DNA from: Nostoc sp. LEGE 12450
GTDB taxonomy: Bacteria; Cyanobacteriota; Cyanobacteriia; Cyanobacteriales; Nostocaceae
Length of the DNA stretch: 57,513 nucleotides
Direction: 5' to 3'
NCBI RefSeq assembly: GCF_015206895.1
Contig: NZ_JADEXU010000038.1
Span: forward strand, 1 to 57,513
The translations under genes were made by a program, and so were the position numbers. Of the stretch, positions 27,649-36,100 are shown in pieces. The stretch's first letter is position 1. Each line of letters starts with the position of its first letter. The notes under the pieces were generated by a model. That model made no database searches, was not told the DNA's origin, and saw nothing but the letters and a program-made list of their open reading frames with translations.

Positions 27649-28467
27649 ATGGCTCCTACGGTACTAATTACAGGTGCTTCTGAAGGCATTGGCAAAGCAA
27701 CGGCTCTTTTATTTGCGCGGCAAGGATATGATTTAGTACTTGCAGCTCGTCATGCTGAGCGCTTGGAAGCCTTAGCGCAGGAGGTGCAAAGCATTGGCCG
27801 TCCAGCACCATTAACGGTTACTTGCGATGTCACTGACTCATCTCAGGTAAGCGCATTAGTGCAAAAAGCATTAGAAAATTATGGCTATATCGACGTGCTG
27901 ATAAACAATGCGGGCATCTTTGCATCGGGGCCAGTAGAACAATTCTCTCTCGATGATTGGCATCAAATTATAGACACTAATTTATGGGGATATATCCACA
28001 CTATTAATGCCCTTCTGCCTCATTTCCTCCAGCGTCGAAGTGGAACTATAGTTAATTTAAGTTCCATTGGTGGTAAGGTACCAAGTGCTTACTTGGTTCC
28101 CTATTGTACTAGTAAGTTTGGTGTGACAGGGTTGACGGAATCGTTACAAATAGAACTACAGCCAAAAGGTATTCATGTTTGTGGGATTTATCCGAATTTA
28201 ATTAAGAGTACTTTAATGGAACGGGCAGTTTTTCGAGGCAAGGATGAGCAAGATACTCATACTCGTCGTGGACAGATTGAGAATGTGCTGAAAAATCCGG
28301 TGGTGGAGAAGCCTGAAGATGTAGCAAATGCTATTTGGGATGCAGTCAAGAATAAGAAGTCAGAAGTGATGGTTGGTTCGGCGAATTTCTCACAAGCTTT
28401 GTATCGCTTGTTTCCTGGGTTGATAAAGTGGGTTTCGCGGCAAGGGTTGAAGAATCAAGATAATTAA
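27649..28467 (+). CDS. Short-chain dehydrogenase/reductase (SDR)
   Basis: 272 aa, classical SDR. The cofactor loop is TGASEGIG (8-15); the structural motif NNAG is at 86-89. The catalytic tetrad is N111, S139, Y152 and K156 (PYCTSKFG). AARHAE after strand 2 suggests NADP(H) preference. A C-terminal segment has SQALYRLFPGLIKWVSRQGL, as in members acting on lipid or quinone-like substrates, but the substrate cannot be assigned. ATG at 27649. It is convergent with the START-like gene, 6 bp apart. Confidence 0.92.
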   Translation: MAPTVLITGASEGIGKATALLFARQGYDLVLAARHAERLEALAQEVQSIGRPAPLTVTCDVTDSSQVSALVQKALENYGYIDVLINNAGIFASGPVEQFSLDDWHQIIDTNLWGYIHTINALLPHFLQRRSGTIVNLSSIGGKVPSAYLVPYCTSKFGVTGLTESLQIELQPKGIHVCGIYPNLIKSTLMERAVFRGKDEQDTHTRRGQIENVLKNPVVEKPEDVANAIWDAVKNKKSEVMVGSANFSQALYRLFPGLIKWVSRQGLKNQDN

Positions 28468-28473
28468 TTTTTG

Positions 28474-28923
28474 CTATCGTGACTCACATTCTCGTTTGGT
28501 TACATAATGGCGATAGCGAAACATTGCTTCTAGTTGCACTTGCACTAACCAACCACTAACAAATTCAACTGTTTCTCCACCAGGCATGGAGAAGGAAATA
28601 GCATCAGTCAGCCTAGTTTTGCCAGCTTCCGGTTCAAATTCATGTCGATGTACCCAAGACTCAAAGGGGCCAGATATCTGTTCGTCGGTAAACAGGCGAT
28701 ATTTTTCGCATTCAGTATGACGCGCTAGCCAAGTTAATGGTAATGGGCCGAGAAACAGGCGAAATTCTGTGATAGCGCCCACGTTCAGTCCCCCTTCACG
28801 ACGAACCACTTGGACTGGCTGCCAAGGTGGATTCAGCATTTGCAAAATATCTGGCCTTTCGTGAAATTTCCAAACTACTTCTGGTGGCGCATCAATGACT
28901 GAGGAATGTTTAAAGTGCAGCAT
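28474..28923 (-). CDS. SRPBCC (START-like) ligand-binding protein
   Basis: 149 aa with the helix-grip pattern. It begins LHFKHSSVIDAPPEVVWKFH, followed by MLNPPWQPV, the middle strand TEFRLFLGPLPLTWLARH, and the C-terminal helix LVQVQLEAMFRYRH. This subgroup is annotated as cyclase/dehydrase or DUF-type ligand binder and has a hydrophobic cavity. It lies 19 bp downstream of the Cys-rich CPXCG gene and two genes after the radical SAM enzyme on the same strand, so they may form an operon. Ligand unknown. Confidence 0.88.
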   Translation of the reverse strand: MLHFKHSSVIDAPPEVVWKFHERPDILQMLNPPWQPVQVVRREGGLNVGAITEFRLFLGPLPLTWLARHTECEKYRLFTDEQISGPFESWVHRHEFEPEAGKTRLTDAISFSMPGGETVEFVSGWLVQVQLEAMFRYRHYVTKRECESR

Positions 28924-28942
28924 GGAAAGAAAAACCTAAAAT

Positions 28943-29131
28943 TCAACTTTCTGATTCTGTATCAATCTCGATATCTAGGGTATCTTCGTCAACCCGGACA
29001 TACAAAATATTTGGGTTACAGCAAACTTGACAATCTTCTACATAAGATTGCTGTCCTCCAGCACTCAAATCAATAAAAGTTAAGTTCGGTTCGCCGCAAT
29101 AGGCGCAGTAATACTCAGCTGTGTTTTGCAT
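28943..29131 (-). CDS. CPXCG-type small cysteine-rich protein
   Basis: From ATG 29129-29131 the product is 62 aa (MQNTAEYYCAYCGEPN). The motif pair YCAYCGE and EDCQVCCNP presents four Cys (CxxC...CxxC) for a probable zinc site, and the acidic tail DTLDIEIDTESES follows. This matches the CPXCG motif family of unknown function. A longer frame upstream is produced by STRR heptamer repeats (PNAQFPIPNP) and is not credited. It lies between the radical SAM gene and the SRPBCC gene. Confidence 0.85.
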   Translation of the reverse strand: MQNTAEYYCAYCGEPNLTFIDLSAGGQQSYVEDCQVCCNPNILYVRVDEDTLDIEIDTESES

Positions 29132-29136
29132 GAAGT

Positions 29137-29225
29137 TTTTAGGATTGGGAATTGGGAATTGGGCATTGGGCATTGGGAATTGGATAATAAATTTCCATTC
29201 CTAGTCCTCAGTCCCCAATTCCTAG
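29137..29225. repeat. STRR heptamer array
   Basis: Degenerate TTGGGAA/TTGGGCA heptamers run at about 29145-29180, with a second cluster CCCCAATTCC/CTAGTCC at 29200-29225. They separate the radical SAM gene from the CPXCG gene and create a false N-terminal extension for the latter. Confidence 0.75.
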
Positions 29226-30877
29226 TCTCTAGTCCCCAGTAGTGGCTGTAGTTCTTTTGGAGATGGGTTGATATAACTTTGAGCATCAGCCAAATGCTTT
29301 AGTAGTGTAGACTGTGGCAGAGGCCCTTGCAAGTGGTTCCAAGGTAATACTTGTTCTGTAGACCAATCAGCGTGGACGTAGAAATCTAAGTCAGGGATTT
29401 GTCCTTTAAGTTGTTTGAAAGCACGTTTGTAGCTACCCAAGGAGTCGCCAAAGTCACGAGTCAGCTGAAGAAGTTGGGATAGTCTGCGATCGCCTCTCGA
29501 TAACAAAGCTTGTATAATCGACCAATTATAGCTTTCTGGGCGAAATTCTATTCCCTGTGGTTTTAGCTGTTTTTGCAAAAACTGCAACCGCTTTTCGGCT
29601 TGGCGATTCACCCCAAACCATTGAAACGGTGTGTGTGCTTTGGGTACAAAGGTGCTGCATCCAAATGTTAGGCGTAATCCTGGTGCAGCTTTTTTGATAC
29701 TACGCATCATCGTCACGGTTTGGTCTAAATCCTCTGCTTCTTCACCGGGAATTCCAGCCATTCCGTAGAGTTTCAAGCTTTTTAATCCACCAGCTTTGGC
29801 ATTGATTGCAGCTTGGATAATTTCGTCGTTATGCAGCTTTTTGTTGACGATTTGGCGGATTTTCTCAGAACCACTTTCTACAGCAATGGTAAGCGATCGC
29901 GTGTCTCGTTTTGCCAATGTTTCTGCTAACTGGACTGTTACAGTATTAGTTCGCACTGAGGCAATACTGAGACGGACATCATCGTACTTTGGCTGACTTA
30001 TATAATCTAGCAAAGCTTCAAACTCTGGATGCTGAGTTACAGAAGCCCCCAATAATCCTAGCCGATTTGTGACTTCTAAACCTTTTGCGATCGCTGGAAT
30101 TAAGGAATCTTCCAGACTGGCTGTTCTAAAAGGCAGTGTGAGATAACTTGCCAAACAAAAGCGGCACATTTCTGGACAACTTCTCACCACTTCCACCATG
30201 TAAATATTTTCCCATGCGGCTTTTTCGGTGACTACAGTCGAAGCCGATAGAGTATTTCCTCGATAAGTCTGCTTTTGCACCACTGCGGGAATTTCTGGAG
30301 AAATTGGTTTAATTGACTTTACTGCACCATCTTTTGTGTGGTATTCGACTTCATACAAACTGGGAATATAAATTCCTGGGATTTGTGCAAGTCTTTTTAG
30401 TTGAGTTTGTCTTGAGGCATTTCTTACTTCTTTGTACGCCTCAATGAAATTTCCCAGTAAATTTTCGCCATCACCCAGTAAAATTACATCAAAAAAATCT
30501 GCAAAAGGTTCTGGGTTAGCTGTGAGAACGGGGCCACCACCAAAAATTATCGGATGAGAATCATCACGAGAAGTTGCTTGAATAGGAATTTCTAAAGATT
30601 CCAGCAAATTTAAAATATTCACATAATCCAATTCCCAGGAAATCGAAAATCCCACAATTTCCGGCGTTCTGGGGAGTTGTTCGTGAGTATCTGTAAACAG
30701 GCGACTCACCTGCACATCATCACGCATTGCCAAGGTTGCCCAAACTACCTGATAGCCAAGGCTAGTGATACCTACGCTATATTCATTGGGAAAGGCGAAG
30801 ATTATGGGGATAGCGTTGGTGTCTGGGGTGGTGGGGGTGAAAAGGAGGCGTTCAGAGTCAAATACAGATGATGTCAC
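29222..30877 (-). CDS. B12-binding-domain radical SAM enzyme
   Basis: 551 aa, GTG start at 30875-30877 with a weak ribosome-binding site. The N-terminal 200 residues are a B12-binding-like Rossmann domain (FGGGPVLTANPEPFADFFD, VILLGDGENL). The radical SAM cluster is CPEMCRFC (Cys 234, 238, 241). Further motifs are GLLGASVTQHPE, RLSIASVRTNTV, TIAVESGSEKIRQIVNKK and KLYGMAGIPGE. Related proteins are found in most cyanobacteria with unproven substrates. The stop overlaps the STRR cluster. Downstream genes on the same strand are CPXCG and SRPBCC. Confidence 0.92.
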   Translation of the reverse strand: MTSSVFDSERLLFTPTTPDTNAIPIIFAFPNEYSVGITSLGYQVVWATLAMRDDVQVSRLFTDTHEQLPRTPEIVGFSISWELDYVNILNLLESLEIPIQATSRDDSHPIIFGGGPVLTANPEPFADFFDVILLGDGENLLGNFIEAYKEVRNASRQTQLKRLAQIPGIYIPSLYEVEYHTKDGAVKSIKPISPEIPAVVQKQTYRGNTLSASTVVTEKAAWENIYMVEVVRSCPEMCRFCLASYLTLPFRTASLEDSLIPAIAKGLEVTNRLGLLGASVTQHPEFEALLDYISQPKYDDVRLSIASVRTNTVTVQLAETLAKRDTRSLTIAVESGSEKIRQIVNKKLHNDEIIQAAINAKAGGLKSLKLYGMAGIPGEEAEDLDQTVTMMRSIKKAAPGLRLTFGCSTFVPKAHTPFQWFGVNRQAEKRLQFLQKQLKPQGIEFRPESYNWSIIQALLSRGDRRLSQLLQLTRDFGDSLGSYKRAFKQLKGQIPDLDFYVHADWSTEQVLPWNHLQGPLPQSTLLKHLADAQSYINPSPKELQPLLGTRD

Positions 30878-31158
30878 AGGCGTTTTTTAGGGGGTTTGAA
30901 TAATGCAGTCTCATAGAATTCACGCCTACAGAAGCAAAACTCACCTTTATGGGTTTCATTTGAGTCCGCACAGGCTGACGAGAGTTTGTGTAAGTAGGTT
31001 GGCGCAATCAAAGCTAACTAGCAAGGGCTGTCATTTGTCCTTTGTCACTTGTACTGAGCGTAGTCGAAGTATTGGTCATTAGTAAGGACTTTAAGACTAT
31101 TTACGTTTCGGTAACATAATTTTGATTATTTCTACCAACTTACTTAGCTAGGGGTTCT

Positions 31159-31413
31159 TTATCTATATTTAATTTTAAGCCATAGAATTATCAAGTTAAA
31201 AAGCAATGTCACGCTATTAGCAAGAATAATTGGTAAAGATTGTAGATATATTCCATAAATTAACCATAAAAAAATACCAGCTATGAATGTAATCAGCGTT
31301 AAAAAAGAAACATCTTTTGCTGATTTTGTTTGCCATGTTTTAAACATTTGTGGCAAAAAAGAGATTGTGGTTATTGTGGCAGCAGCTAATCCTAGAATTG
31401 TCAAAAAATCCAT
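31159..31413 (-). CDS. SemiSWEET sugar transporter (MtN3/PQ-loop)
   Basis: 84 aa with three transmembrane helices, the usual SemiSWEET size. The first helix carries TISFLPQMFKTWQTKSAKDV, containing the PQ motif. A second helix, FLTLITFIAGIFLWLIYG, and a third, PIILANSVTLLFNLIILW, follow with the N-x-x-T and N residues near the pore. SemiSWEETs work as homodimers and carry sugars by alternating access in the inner membrane. No sugar-metabolism gene is adjacent. Confidence 0.95.
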   Translation of the reverse strand: MDFLTILGLAAATITTISFLPQMFKTWQTKSAKDVSFLTLITFIAGIFLWLIYGIYLQSLPIILANSVTLLFNLIILWLKIKYR

Positions 31414-31503
31414 TGAGATACAAACCTATAAAATAAAGTTTTTAGTGGTTGAAAAATTTAGAAGCTGATTTTTATAATTTTGTTGCATAGGTAATATCCT
31501 TTT

Positions 31504-31709
31504 CTTAGATGAAGAAGGCAGCAGGCAGGAGGCAGAGGGCAGAAGGTTCAATTCAGAAGGGGATTCAAACCCCTCCTAAATTGGGCCCACCAAATTGAAA
31601 ATTTGGTGGGGGTCTTAAACCGTTGTTCTTTTTGGTCACGGTCAGAGAGCAGAAAACAGTATTCCTCCTGCCTCCTGCCTCCTGCCTCCTGCCTTCTGCC
31701 CTCTGCCTT
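31504..31709. repeat. STRR-armed palindromic element
   Basis: GGCAGCAGGCAGGAGGCAG (from about 31518) is the inverse of the CCTCCTG heptamer array at 31664-31709. Inside is a perfect CCCACCAAAT/ATTTGGTGGG hairpin at 31586-31610. The whole unit can fold as one large hairpin ending just before the cobalamin riboswitch. Related but degenerate copies occur near 19.25-19.38 kb and 53.79-53.83 kb. Confidence 0.7.
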
Positions 31710-31735
31710 TCTTGATGACCCTAGTGTATGATCGA

Positions 31736-31878
31736 TAAGGTTATTCGGTTCTGGTGGGGAGCAGCTACCAGAGGTAACGGGGAAAGTTCGGTGCAAATCC
31801 GGCGCTGTCCCGCAACTGTAAACCAATTTGAGATGTAATCTAAAATCCCAAATTGAGTGAGTCAGGATGCCCGCCGAA
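31736..31878 (+). promoter_or_regulatory. Cobalamin (AdoCbl) riboswitch
   Basis: The core matches the cobalamin element: GGTAACGGGGAAAGTTCGG, then GTGCAAATCCGGCGCTGTCC and CGCAACTGTA, ending with GAGTCAGGATGCCCGCC. The B12-box equivalent lies near 31800-31821 and the closing helix near 31858-31876. It ends about 37 nt before the ATG of the DUF1636 gene, so it probably lowers expression of the DUF1636-cobK operon when cobalamin is abundant, likely at the level of translation. Confidence 0.93.
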
Positions 31879-31914
31879 ATAGATTTACTAGTTCCACATA
31901 TCTGCGAGGTACAG

Positions 31915-32334
31915 ATGACTACTACTGTGAATATTTCCCCAGCGAATCCCTTGGGTGTTGCTGACCATACTTTATTTGTTTGCAAAACTTGCGCTAGCGT
32001 TTGGCAACAGGGAAAACGCTTAGGTGAAAGTGGGGGTGAAAAACTTCTACACCAACTTCAGCAGCTTGCACAAGATTGGGAGTTACGAGATGAATTCCCA
32101 ATTCAAGAAGTTGAATGCATGAGTGCTTGTAATCGTTCCTGTGTGGTTGCCTTTGCTGCCAAAGGTAAATTAACATATTTGTTTGGTGATTTAGCCGTTG
32201 ATGATAGTGCATCTGCGATACTAGAATGCGCTAGTCAATACTATGTCAAAGCAGATGGTTTGCTGCCTTGGTCAGAGCGTCCAGAAGCCCTGAAGAAGGG
32301 CATTTTAGCAAAGATTCCACCTTTATCTCACTAA
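31915..32334 (+). CDS. DUF1636 metal-binding protein, riboswitch-controlled
   Basis: From ATG 31915, with GAGG upstream, the product is 139 aa (MTTTVNISPANPLG). An earlier ATG at 31867 sits inside the riboswitch and is rejected. Five conserved Cys occur as FVCKTCASVW (23, 26) and ECMSACNRSCVVAF (68, 72, 76), resembling a thioredoxin-like [2Fe-2S] fold or metal site. The family occurs in cobalamin loci and could serve cobalt handling or electron supply, but its role is unproven. It overlaps cobK by 1 nt (TAATG), so translation is coupled. Confidence 0.9.
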   Translation: MTTTVNISPANPLGVADHTLFVCKTCASVWQQGKRLGESGGEKLLHQLQQLAQDWELRDEFPIQEVECMSACNRSCVVAFAAKGKLTYLFGDLAVDDSASAILECASQYYVKADGLLPWSERPEALKKGILAKIPPLSH

Positions 32335-33077
32335 TGCGCGTTTTGATTCTGGGTGGTACAGGAGATGCCGCAGAACTAGCTGCTAGAGTCGCGACTATCC
32401 AAGGGGTAGATGCAATCACGTCTTTAGCCGGTCGTACCCGTGAACCATCAGTTCCGTTGGGCGATTTACGGGTTGGAGGCTTTGGTGGTGTGGCTGGATT
32501 GGCTAGCTATCTGCGAGTAATGCAAATTGACTTATTAATTGATGCAACCCATCCTTTTGCTAGTCAAATTTCTTTCAATGCGGCAGATGCTGCAAAGGAA
32601 GTCGGAGTACCCCGTCTGATGTTAATACGCCCACCTTGGGAAAAAGGAAGTGGCGATCGCTGGATGGAAGTTGATAGCGTTGAAGCCGCCGCCGCATCAC
32701 TGCAAAACCAAGCACATCGGGTATTTTTGACGGTTGGCAGACAAGAACTCGCCGCCTTTGCTCACCTAGAGGAAATTTGGTTCTTGATGCGAATGATTGA
32801 CCCTCCTGTTGATGATGCCTTAGTGCCACCGGGGATGGTATTGTGCGATCGCGGGCCCTTTAACCTCAATAATGAAAGGCAAATCCTGATTGATAACAAG
32901 ATTGATACCATAGTGAGTAAAAATAGCGGTGGCGATGCCACAAAGCCCAAGATTATTGCAGCGCGAGAACTGGGCGTGAAGGTTGTAATGGTAAATCGTC
33001 CAGCCATACCGTCGGGAGAGCAAGTTAGTGATGTTGAAGGTGCTTTGGCATGGCTGATTGACAAATTGCATAACTAG
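32334..33077 (+). CDS. cobK: Precorrin-6A (cobalt-precorrin-6A) reductase CobK/CbiJ
   Basis: The 247-aa product starts MRVLILGGTGDAAELAARV, an NAD(P)-binding Rossmann motif. Other marks are LIDATHPFASQISFNA, VFLTVGRQELAAF and DTIVSKNSGGDATKPKIIAA, the latter two shared with CobK/CbiJ. It reduces the corrin macrocycle intermediate in adenosylcobalamin synthesis. The start overlaps the DUF1636 stop by 1 nt, and both follow the cobalamin riboswitch. CbiG-CobJ, for earlier steps, lies 9.7 kb downstream in a separate unit. Confidence 0.95.
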   Translation: MRVLILGGTGDAAELAARVATIQGVDAITSLAGRTREPSVPLGDLRVGGFGGVAGLASYLRVMQIDLLIDATHPFASQISFNAADAAKEVGVPRLMLIRPPWEKGSGDRWMEVDSVEAAAASLQNQAHRVFLTVGRQELAAFAHLEEIWFLMRMIDPPVDDALVPPGMVLCDRGPFNLNNERQILIDNKIDTIVSKNSGGDATKPKIIAARELGVKVVMVNRPAIPSGEQVSDVEGALAWLIDKLHN

Positions 33078-33157
33078 TAGATAATACCAATTTTCCGTAT
33101 AACACACGCGATCGCATCAAGAAAACCCACCAAAATAATCCGCCCCAAGGAGAGAAA

Positions 33158-36100
33158 TTATTTAAACTTTGGCATATTACAAAGGGAGCGATCGCCCTCT
33201 TCCACTGTGGTGTTAGTTTTCAAATAATCATGCACCAGAGTGCAACCATAATTTAGTACATCTAGATTAAGAATTCGCTGTAAATTCCACAGAATGAGTG
33301 TGTTGTCATCACCCCCTGAAACAAGCAAAGTTCCATCAGGGCTGATCGCAACCACCCTAATCCCTGCGGTATGTCCGGTGAGGGTTGTTACTTCCGTACC
33401 ATCTAGCTTCCAAAGTTTGATGCTGGCATCAACACTGCCAGAAGCAACAATTTTTCCATCAGGAGTAAATGCAATTCCCCAAATTCCAGCTTTATGACCT
33501 TTGAGTGTATTCAATAACTTGCCGTCTAACGTCCACAACTTAACGGTGTTGTCGCCACTTCCAGTAGCTAACATTTTACTATCTTGGCTAAAAACAACTC
33601 TCCATACTGCCGCCGAGTGTCCTATAAGGGTTCTAAACAAATTGCCGTCAAGCGTCCACAACTTAGCAGTAGTGTCACCGCTAGCTGAACCAACGAGTCG
33701 ACTGTCTGGACTAAATACGACGTGCCAAACTTCCGCCTGATGTCCTTTGAGGATCTGCGGAGTCACGGTGCGGTCGCGTCTTGATATCTGAATATTTTTG
33801 TCAACACCTGCCATTGCAATTGTTTGCCCGTCAGGACTCAACACCCCTGATGTCAGTTTGCTGTGAAGATATTTGTAACTAGCAATTAAAGTGCCATCTC
33901 GCTTCTTGATTTTTACCGAATCATCGGAAGTGAAAAGCGCGATTAACTTGTCATCGCCACTGAATGAAACCTCGGAGATTTCGCCCTTGGATTCAGTAAT
34001 AGTTTTGAGCAATTTGCCTTGACGACTCCAAAATTTCACCATATTTTCGTGGCTGGTTGTAGCGATGGTTGAACTGTCAGAGGCGATCGCTATTGACCAA
34101 ATCCCCGCCTTATGAGCAATGATAGAATTTTGAAATGGATTTTGGCTTTGCCAGAGCCTAACCATGTTTTCTGCACCTGCCGAAGCAATAAACCTCCCAT
34201 CTGGACTAAAAGTTACACCCCAAACTGATGCACTGTGCCCTCTAAGCGTTTTCAGTTCTGTACCATCAATATTCCAAAGTTTAATCGTTTTGTCGAGACT
34301 CGCACTGGCAATAGTCTGACCATCGGGACTAAATGCTACTCCCGAAATTCCGGCATCATGCCCTTGCAGAGTTTTATCAAGGCGGTAGCTTTTACTTATG
34401 CTGTCTCGCCGCCAAAGTTTAACAGTTCTGTCTTCACTTGCTGAAGCAATAGTCTGTCCGTCAGGGCTGAAAGCTATTCCTACAACCCAAGCAGTGTGAC
34501 CTTGGAGAGTTTGTACAGGCTTGGCGTTTTGCCAGCCTGAATCATCTCGTTTCCAGAGTTTTACTGTCCTGTCTAGACTGGCAGCAGCAATAGTCTGGCC
34601 ATCAGGACTAAAAGCGACTCCCCAAAACGCACCTTTAGAACCTTGGAATGTCTTGAGCAAAGTACCATCTCGCTTCCAAAGTTTCACTGTTGCGTCCCAA
34701 CTAGCAGAGGCGAGGAACTGGCCATCAGGACTAAATGCTACTCCCCAGACTGAAGCGGTGTGACCTTTAAAAGTTTTGAGCAGAGTACCATCTAGCTTCC
34801 AGAGTTTAATAGTGCCATCTTCACCCACCGAGGCCAGTATTTGACCGTCAGAACTAAAATCTACTGCCCTAACTGCTCCCTTGTGACCTTTGAGAGTTGC
34901 AACTTCCGTACCATCACGTCGCCAAAGCTTAACTGTATTGTCTATACTGGCTGAGGCAATTAAAGAACTATCAGGACTAACATCTACAGCCATAACACTT
35001 GCTGTATGGTCGGAAAAACGATTGTATTCATCTGCTCCATAAACTGCTTGCCTAAGTGCATTTTCAACTTGAGGTGCAAGATTTGAGTTAGTTGTTCCTA
35101 GCTTATGCAGTCTGTCTTTGGCTTTGATTGCTTCTACAAGCGCATCCAATCTCCGTTGGGAGGCAAACAGTCCAACAGAAGAAGATACAAGCGCTCGAAT
35201 CTCGCTGCTCTTAGCTTGACTTTCGCTTTTTTTGGTTTGACGATACATAATGAAACTTCCCACCCCTAAAATGCTAGAGACGAGCAAACCAATACACACT
35301 GCAACTAGCAAAAACCTTTGAAATTTAGCAGTTTTTTGCTCTTGTGCTAATCGTGCTTCTACCTCTTTTGCCCGTGCTGCCTCCAATACTGTTTGCACTT
35401 CGCGCTGTTCGCATTCTTGACTTGCAGCTAAAAATTGATAATCCCAATTGCTTAGACTTTTGCCCTGTATCCAATTTTGAGTATCTTTGAGAGCCTGTCC
35501 TCGCAATAAACGCGATTCATCTTTATACCCTGATGCTACCCAAGCATTGAATGTCTGCGAATAAGGGCGGAGATTGTCTAATTGTTTTAACACCCATTCG
35601 GCATTGAAAACACTCCGATAGATGGGATTTTTAATTTTGAGATAGCCGTTGTGTTTCTCTACTAAACCAGATAACAAAAGCTCTGTTTGTTCTCGACTAT
35701 CATCAATCGGAACAGGAAGATGAGGCAAAGTGAAAAACTCTTCTCCCCTACTCGATGACATTTCCTTCTGGAGGAAGCCTCCACTACTAGACTGCTCCTC
35801 TGCTTGCAACACCTTCTGATAAATACCTAATAACCGCCCTGCTCGTTGGTCATTGAATAATAGGCGATCTCTTATAGTACGTAGATGTTCTGGTTCATCT
35901 TGTGATTGCCAATTTTGAATAATATGCGTTTTCACTAATTGCTCAATCCAAAATGCTTCTGTACCTGGAACTAGGCTAATCATTCCTGTAGCATTTTCAG
36001 CAGCAAATTGAATAACTAAGTTACAAAGTTTTTGTGTGAGAAACGGTTGTCCCTCTGTCCAATAAATAATTTCTTGCAATATTGTTTGTGGTTGACTGAC

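Noticed and set aside
31555..31580. tRNA T-arm-like GGGGATTCAAACCCC
   Set aside because: Loop residues are shifted relative to the T-loop consensus and no acceptor or anticodon arm fits.
31548..31985. 145-codon minus-strand frame over the riboswitch
   Set aside because: Covers repeats and the riboswitch in antisense; composition is repeat-derived.
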